A stretch of DNA of 64,000 nucleotides from JBKHBT01 sp046542255 (GTDB lineage: Bacteria; UBP14; UBA6098; JBKHBT01), in contig JBKHBT010000006.1 in NCBI GenBank assembly GCA_046542255.1, positions 1 through 64,000 on the forward strand, read 5' to 3'. Of this stretch, positions 62,110 through 64,000 are shown in pieces; the stretch's first letter is position 1, and each line of letters starts with the position of its first letter. The translations under genes were made by a program, and so were the position numbers. The notes below the pieces were generated by a model that had not been told where the DNA came from, ran no database searches, and worked only from the letters and a program-made list of their open reading frames with translations.

Positions 62110-64000
62110 TTAAAACTCCGCACCAATGCTAAAATAGTGAACCGGTTTGTCGCCAATTGAATAGAAATCGGTTTTCCATGCCAATTCATAATTTATCAAA
62201 AAGAAGGCTAAACCGGAACGAATTCCGAAGCCTACTCCGCTTTTTAGGTCGCTATTTTCATCATCATTTGCGAAAAGATTCACTTTACTCAAATCACTGC
62301 CTGTTACAAGGGCCATATCAACAAAAACTCCGCCATTCAGGCCGGCGATAGTTATAGGCGGAAAACCTAATTTCATATATTGTACGAATGGATATCGAAA
62401 TTCAAGATTTGCAGCAAAATAAGTCTCTCCCTGAAATTCGAAATATTGATATCCACGAAGTGGCACTACCATTTTTGAAAAATACATATCTTCGGTAGAA
62501 TAAATATCTTTTTCGGCAATCGCTGGATAGAACCAATTTTCCACGCCACCGACCATATATTGCTTGGGATTAGGGCCTCTTGCGATGCCGGCCGAAATTC
62601 TCTCGGCAAATCCATAGCCATCTCCAACATGCTGATAGAATCTGAAATCACCTTCTAATGCTACAAAATCGGGAGACTCTTCGGATAAAGGCGGAACATA
62701 TTGAAGAGTTAATTTCTTACGAGTTCCTGCGATTGGGCCAGTATGGCGCCATAGAGCATTATCCTGCACCAAAGATAATTTAACATCGAGATTCCAGCTC
62801 GTTTCGTCCTGATGAATGCTGTCGGGCGTATAGTAATGTCGGTCGAGCTGGAAGAACTTACTAAGAAGTTCCACTCTCTCAAACTGCGAGAATGGATATT
62901 CGATACCAAGCTCGCCCCCGGTCTGATTATCTTTGAAATCAACCCAATCATAGGTTCTGTAAAAGCTATTCATATAGAAAATGCTCAAATAATAATTGAA
63001 TCTATGCGCCAAATAGCCATATCCAAAATAGAAATTGGAATTATCCAGATCATAGACAAGGTCGGCCATTACGACCATTCTATGATTCCCCAATAGATCA
63101 GAGAGAGTAATGTATGAAATTCCCTGCATTCCATAATAGGTGTTGTAGCCTACATTTACATTGGCTGCATCAGCGGTGAATTTTGGTTTATATTCTTCTT
63201 CTTTTATATTGATTTCCTCGGCATCATTAAACAAGTAATCGGCATTATTAGAATCCTTAAATTCAGACTGATAGAGCGAAAATGGTGTATTCAAAGAATC
63301 GCTATTTTTATAATGCCTGGTGAAATTCAAAGTATCGGAAAATGGTTCCAAATCATCGATCTCATAGATATCATAGGCGCCTTTATTCATAGTGGAAAAA
63401 ACTATCTTATCGGCATCTTTTGCAACAGATATTGTCATAACTCCGGATATAAGGTCGGTTATTGGCTTTTTTTTGCCAGCAATCATATCCAGTTTATATA
63501 CATTTTTCCTACCATTTGAAACCGATGTATAAATAATTTCATTATCATTTATGGGAGTAGGATGATCGGCATCTCTTTCATCTTTTGTTATTGGAATGAT
63601 ATTGTCTTCGATATCGATAATAAAGAGATTGTGATGGATTGAATCGGTTCCTGTAAAATCATCATCCAGGCCGGGAAAAGTATCTTCAGAATCTCTTCCA
63701 TAAGGTTCTATAACCGGCCTATCTGATGAAAATATTATTTGCTGTCCATCATCGAGAAATTTCGGATCCCTATCTTCATAATTGTCATCAGTGAGTTTCT
63801 GTAATGATGAATCCTTACGGTCAAATATGTATAAATCCTGCCTTCCAGCTTGCAAACCCGAAAAAACAATCAAGCGGGAATCGGGAGAAAAAGCAGCTGT
63901 AGTAATCTGTTCGATATCCTCGAAGGTATAGATAATTTCCTTTTTATCTTCACAGACATTATATATATGAATAGCATCCTTGCCGCCCTTTTTACCTGTA
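62110..64000 (-). CDS. PD40 propeller fused to an outer-membrane barrel (partial)
   Basis: The reading frame is open to the right edge of the window, so the true start is outside; the visible part is 629 codons. It opens inside a TolB-like propeller with PD40 repeats (for example AAFSPDSRLIVFSG, then PKFLDDGQQIIFSSD). The last 400 residues form an Omp85/surface-antigen type barrel with GGVFVDMALVTGS and the terminal aromatic ...YFSIGAEF expected for insertion by Bam. A propeller fused to a barrel is known from tolB-like 'biopolymer transport' annotations in FCB genomes, but its function is unclear. It is 60 nt upstream of the regulator gene, probably one operon. Confidence 0.8.
   Translation of the reverse strand, partial: TGKKGGKDAIHIYNVCEDKKEIIYTFEDIEQITTAAFSPDSRLIVFSGLQAGRQDLYIFDRKDSSLQKLTDDNYEDRDPKFLDDGQQIIFSSDRPVIEPYGRDSEDTFPGLDDDFTGTDSIHHNLFIIDIEDNIIPITKDERDADHPTPINDNEIIYTSVSNGRKNVYKLDMIAGKKKPITDLISGVMTISVAKDADKIVFSTMNKGAYDIYEIDDLEPFSDTLNFTRHYKNSDSLNTPFSLYQSEFKDSNNADYLFNDAEEINIKEEEYKPKFTADAANVNVGYNTYYGMQGISYITLSDLLGNHRMVVMADLVYDLDNSNFYFGYGYLAHRFNYYLSIFYMNSFYRTYDWVDFKDNQTGGELGIEYPFSQFERVELLSKFFQLDRHYYTPDSIHQDETSWNLDVKLSLVQDNALWRHTGPIAGTRKKLTLQYVPPLSEESPDFVALEGDFRFYQHVGDGYGFAERISAGIARGPNPKQYMVGGVENWFYPAIAEKDIYSTEDMYFSKMVVPLRGYQYFEFQGETYFAANLEFRYPFVQYMKLGFPPITIAGLNGGVFVDMALVTGSDLSKVNLFANDDENSDLKSGVGFGIRSGLAFFLINYELAWKTDFYSIGDKPVHYFSIGAEF

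Overview
The window is chromosomal DNA of a diderm bacterium with moderate to low G+C. Envelope features are lipoproteins, a Wza-type exporter, Omp85-like barrels and a dapF gene for diaminopimelate peptidoglycan. Isoprenoids would come from the MEP pathway (dxr). Several very large exported proteins end in 'YPNPFN...' or 'YPNPFTPN.D.FND' domains, which resemble type A and type B sorting tails of type IX secretion. That combination points to an FCB-related lineage, quite possibly one of the poorly cultured candidate phyla (inference; no rRNA gene is present to settle it). I see no transposase, phage gene, CRISPR array, tRNA or rRNA.

Layout. 1-350: two degenerate tandem repeat arrays in apparently opposite orientation around a hairpin. 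480-6918: an exported seven-repeat propeller-like protein, a PD40 lipoprotein, a class I glutamine amidotransferase and ClpB. 6997-13216: PriA, then an Asp-rich lipoprotein, an exported 'GND' repeat protein and an exported HEAT protein. 13221-19490: an inositol-monophosphatase family enzyme, LeuRS, a small membrane protein on the other strand, a UPF0173 hydrolase, an aldehyde dehydrogenase and a 48-residue membrane peptide. 19416-24473 (minus): yicC-gmk-rpoZ-topA-xer. 24573-30849 (minus): a VWA surface protein, and DUF2723 membrane protein-dapF-ecfT. 30951-34847: rmlC-rmlB-wza-wzz polysaccharide genes. 34970-39133: glnA, dxr, recA, xseB. 39225-47353: an Omp85-like protein and two large VWFA surface proteins. 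47503-50557: an HD hydrolase, purM and a GlmU-like protein. 50517-57108 (minus): a sodium/solute symporter and a 1536-residue exported protein. 57202-64000 (minus): a propeller-barrel protein (5' end outside the window), an NtrC-type regulator, a Ser/Thr kinase with an extracytoplasmic beta-helix and zinc ribbons, and an exported zinc-ribbon/PEGA protein.

Housekeeping genes alternate with genes for an elaborate cell surface. The secreted proteins share building blocks (VWA, Ig-like modules, a cohesin-like block, sorting tails), so they look like products of one domain-shuffling family. The most system-like set without an obvious described counterpart is the 57202-64000 group: a regulator lacking a visible histidine kinase beside a transmembrane Ser/Thr kinase whose outer part is a beta-helix ending in two zinc ribbons, and a neighbour that also carries an exported zinc ribbon. 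The lipoprotein/GND-repeat/HEAT group at 9462-13216 is a second candidate. Function is unproven in both cases.
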